A DNA stretch of 33,695 nt from Gemmatimonadota bacterium (lineage in GTDB: Bacteria; Gemmatimonadota; Gemmatimonadetes; Gemmatimonadales; Gemmatimonadaceae): positions 1-33,695 of the forward strand of contig JACPFW010000007.1 in the NCBI GenBank assembly GCA_016182795.1, written 5' to 3'. Below the pieces are notes generated by a model. It searched no databases and had not been told where the DNA came from. It saw nothing but the letters and a program-made list of their open reading frames with translations. How positions within the stretch are numbered: position 1 is the stretch's first letter; every line of letters starts with the position of its first letter. The position numbers and the translations under genes are program-made. Below, piece by piece: positions 31,911-33,695 of this stretch.

Positions 31911-32000
31911 ACTGTGCTTTTCCGTACCTCTCTGTGCTACTCTGTGTTACTCTGTGCTCTTCTGTGCTCTTCTGTGCTCTTCTGTGCTCTTCTGTGCTCT
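31911..32000 (+). repeat. Right array of nine 10-bp units, inverted to the left array
   Basis: Nine consecutive 10-bp units: ACTGTGCTTT, TCCGTACCTC, TCTGTGCTAC, TCTGTGTTAC and five identical TCTGTGCTCT. Their complement is CACAGA followed or preceded by a variable 4-mer, as in the left array. The five identical copies lie next to ftsA; the divergent units lie next to the inner gene. It ends 1 bp before the ftsA TAG. Confidence 0.88.
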
Positions 32001-32001
32001 T

Positions 32002-33267
32002 CTAGAAGAAATCCTGCAGGTACGTCTTAAACCTCCCCGCCAGCCCCGCAAACGTCGGCGTCGCGTCGCTCATCGACAGCCGCTTGCCCTTCCCTGAGAT
32101 CGCCCCCTGCGCCACGCGACCGGCGCCGTACTGCACCAGCCCCACCGCCGTGGAGTAGCGCGGCGCCTGCACGCTATCGGCCAGCCCGCCGAGGAACTCG
32201 CCCGGCAGGCCAATGCGCGCGCCGATGCCGAACACTTCGCTCGCCAGCTCGGCCATCCCGGGCATCGCCCCCACGCCGCCGGTCACCACGACGCCCGCGG
32301 CGAGCCGCTTGAGGAAGCCGGCCTCCTCGATGTCGCGCACCGCCAGCTCGTAGATCTCACTCGTCCGCTGATGGATGATGTGCGCCAGCAGTTCGCGCGG
32401 AATCTGGCGGTCGCCCTGCGCCACCGTGCTGGGCAGGCGGATCACCTCGCCGTGCTGCACCATGGGCTCGTACGCGCAGCCGTACGCTTCCTTTAGGCGC
32501 TCGGCGTCGGTCTGCGTAACGCCGAGGCCGTGCACGATGTCGCTCGACACGTTGTTGCCACCGTACCCGATGGTGCCGAGGTGGCGGATCTTCCCTTCGT
32601 GGAAGACAGCGAGATCGGTGGTGCCGGCGCCGACTTCGACCAGCGCGACGCCGAGTTCCTTCTCGTCTTCGGTGAGCACGCTGAGCGCGGCCGCCAAAGG
32701 CTCGAGCACCAGCTCCTGTACCTTGTACCCCGCCCGTTCCACCGACTTGCGAAGGTTCATCGCCGGCGAGGACCCGATCGTCACGAGATACATCTCGGTC
32801 TCGAGCCGCGTGCCGATCATCCCGACGGGATCGCGAATGCCGAGGTTCTTGTCGACCGTGTATTCCTGCGGGATCGCGTGAATCAGCTCGCGGTCCTGCG
32901 GAATCGCCTGCGCCCGCGCCACGGCGTTGGCGCGCTCCACATCGCTGCGCGTGATCTCGGCGCCGGTGACGCTCGCAATGCCGGTGCTGGTCACCGCCTG
33001 CACGTGTTCGCCGGCGATGCCGCAGAAGACGCTCTCCACCTTGGCGCCGGCCATCTGCTCGGCGTCAGCCAGCGCCTTGTTGATGCAGCGCATGGTCTCT
33101 TCGATGTCGGCCACCACACCGCGGCGCATGCCCGTGGTGCGCGCCTGGCCGACGCCGAGGATGTTGACCGTGGGATGCTTGGGCAGGTCGCCCACGACTT
33201 CCGCGATGATGGCGGTGGTCTTGGCCGAGCCGATGTCGAGTCCGGCGACGAGGCGGTCGAGGTTCAT
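32002..33267 (-). CDS. ftsA: Cell division protein FtsA
   Basis: FtsA is the actin-like membrane tether of FtsZ. The 421-residue protein begins VAGLDIGSAKTTAIIAE (phosphate-1 loop) and has the SHS2/1C insertion (about 85-165). The ALVEVGAGTTDLAVF phosphate-2 segment follows near residue 216, and GVVVTGGVGAMPG provides the adenosine motif. The extreme C-terminus, FAGLAGRFKTYLQDFF, is the amphipathic membrane-targeting helix. Its ATG overlaps the ftsQ stop as ATGA. The TAG stop abuts the right repeat array; readthrough would add 30 residues before the next TAG. It is separated from ftsZ by the IVS-like element. Confidence 0.96.
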   Translation of the reverse strand: MNLDRLVAGLDIGSAKTTAIIAEVVGDLPKHPTVNILGVGQARTTGMRRGVVADIEETMRCINKALADAEQMAGAKVESVFCGIAGEHVQAVTSTGIASVTGAEITRSDVERANAVARAQAIPQDRELIHAIPQEYTVDKNLGIRDPVGMIGTRLETEMYLVTIGSSPAMNLRKSVERAGYKVQELVLEPLAAALSVLTEDEKELGVALVEVGAGTTDLAVFHEGKIRHLGTIGYGGNNVSSDIVHGLGVTQTDAERLKEAYGCAYEPMVQHGEVIRLPSTVAQGDRQIPRELLAHIIHQRTSEIYELAVRDIEEAGFLKRLAAGVVVTGGVGAMPGMAELASEVFGIGARIGLPGEFLGGLADSVQAPRYSTAVGLVQYGAGRVAQGAISGKGKRLSMSDATPTFAGLAGRFKTYLQDFF

Positions 33268-33695
33268 GGGAGTCTGGCGATGACCTGGTCACGGTAACGC
33301 AGGTCGAGCTCGACCGCGCGGCGCCCACGGCGCGCGAGATCACGTTCGACCGGCAGGATGTCCGACAAGCGCGCCGCCGTAAGATCGCGGGCGCCGAGTA
33401 CGTTCAGTGAATCGACCCGCACGGCGAGTTCGCCGCGCGGGAGCCGCTGCACATCGCTGATGCGCGCATAGAGCTGCGGCGCGTCGTGCTGCACATCGCC
33501 GAGTAGCTTGAGGGCGGCCACGTCGCGCGCCGACACCACGGGGAGATCGACGTCCACGGCCGTCGGGTCGATCGGCAGCGGCCGGCCCTCGGCGTCGAAC
33601 GGTGTCAGCCCTGCCCCCGTTGGCACCAACGCCACCGGCGGCACCTCGGTAATGCGCACCACCAGCGTGCCGGGGAGCCGCCGCGAGATGCGCAC
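33264..33695 (-). CDS. ftsQ: Cell division protein FtsQ, C-terminal part (5' end outside the window)
   Basis: 143 residues are visible, matching the FtsQ POTRA-end and beta domain: RRLPGTLVVRITEVPPVALVP, then LPIDPTAVDVDLPVV and the final ELDLRYRDQVIARLP. FtsQ is a bitopic inner-membrane scaffold of the divisome. The N-terminal cytoplasmic part, membrane helix and most of POTRA lie beyond the right edge. Its stop overlaps the ftsA start by 4 nt, as is usual in dcw clusters. Confidence 0.86.
   Translation of the reverse strand: MRISRRLPGTLVVRITEVPPVALVPTGAGLTPFDAEGRPLPIDPTAVDVDLPVVSARDVAALKLLGDVQHDAPQLYARISDVQRLPRGELAVRVDSLNVLGARDLTAARLSDILPVERDLARRGRRAVELDLRYRDQVIARLP

Larger units (their letters stand above)
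31389..32000 (+). mobile_element. IVS-like element: four-helix-bundle gene between inverted 10-bp arrays
   Basis: A 612-bp segment between ftsZ and ftsA contains a gene of the 23S-rRNA intervening-sequence protein family, flanked by two arrays of 10-bp CACAGA-type units that are inverted relative to each other. The left array has 7 units and the right 9. The segment ends 1 bp before the ftsA stop codon. In rRNA, IVS elements form long stems that RNase III cuts; here the arms could pair around the gene in the same way. No transposase is present, and mobility is an inference from the mirrored architecture and odd location. Confidence 0.42.

Noticed and set aside
31389..32000. CRISPR array
   Set aside because: The units are only 10 bp, without unique 25-40 bp spacers, and no cas gene is near.
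31898..32001. Possible FtsA readthrough extension through the right array (30 stop-free codons)
   Set aside because: The array is stop-free in the ftsA frame, but FtsA already ends with its membrane-targeting helix and nothing indicates UAG suppression.

Overview
The window is GC-rich, densely coded chromosomal DNA from a Gram-negative-type bacterium. It has exported lipoproteins with lipoboxes, many signal peptides and a complete-looking ftsQ-ftsA-ftsZ order. The mix of small exported hypotheticals, an Ig-like lipoprotein, S10 carboxypeptidase and a lipoprotein amidohydrolase resembles Gemmatimonadota, but that assignment is inference from gene style, not from a marker search. No rRNA, tRNA, CRISPR array or classical IS transposase was seen.

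Layout, left to right. (1) 1-2826, minus: ftsY then recG, coupled by an ATGA overlap; recG runs off the left edge. (2) 3045-5636, plus: an Ig-like lipoprotein ended by a clear Rho-independent terminator, then a NapH/CcoG-like polyferredoxin membrane protein. (3) 5643-8374, minus: a nucleoside-type MFS transporter followed by a CapA-family protein. (4) 8559-10145, plus: an exported S10 serine carboxypeptidase. (5) 10158-15250, minus: a compact hoxF-hoxU-hoxY-hoxH-hoxW operon for an NAD-linked bidirectional [NiFe] hydrogenase (group 3d type). HoxF/U carry FMN, NAD(H) and FeS relays, HoxY/H carry the proximal cluster and NiFe site, and HoxW should trim the HoxH tail. (6) 15513-17378, minus: a large membrane-anchored protein of unknown role. 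(7) 17530-20282, plus: a run of six small membrane or lipoprotein genes of unknown function. (8) 20426-23932: a VOC/PhnB-like protein, two small exported hypotheticals and an exported pentapeptide-repeat protein. (9) 24031-25788: an ArsR-SRPBCC pair, divergent from a seven-helix membrane protein, with a strong palindromic operator candidate over the arsR start. (10) 25849-28730, plus: a Nudix-fold protein lacking the catalytic box, a lipoprotein amidohydrolase overlapping it, and a decayed chaA-type Ca2+/H+ antiporter pseudogene. (11) 28775-33695, minus: the division cluster ftsQ-ftsA-ftsZ followed by an M23 peptidase translationally coupled to ftsZ.

The most unusual object lies between ftsA and ftsZ (31389-32000). 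It is a gene for a four-helix-bundle protein of the 23S-rRNA intervening-sequence family, oriented against the fts genes. It is bracketed by two tandem arrays of exactly 10-bp units (CACAGA plus a variable 4-mer) that are inverted relative to each other. The unit order is mirrored, with a CGGA-type unit second from the gene in both arms, so the arms look like one long inverted repeat. I read it as a free-standing relative of rRNA intervening sequences placed inside the division operon. Other points worth checking are an apparently shortened HoxW, the two-deletion chaA pseudogene, and a pair of overlapping micro-ORFs at 19727-19860.
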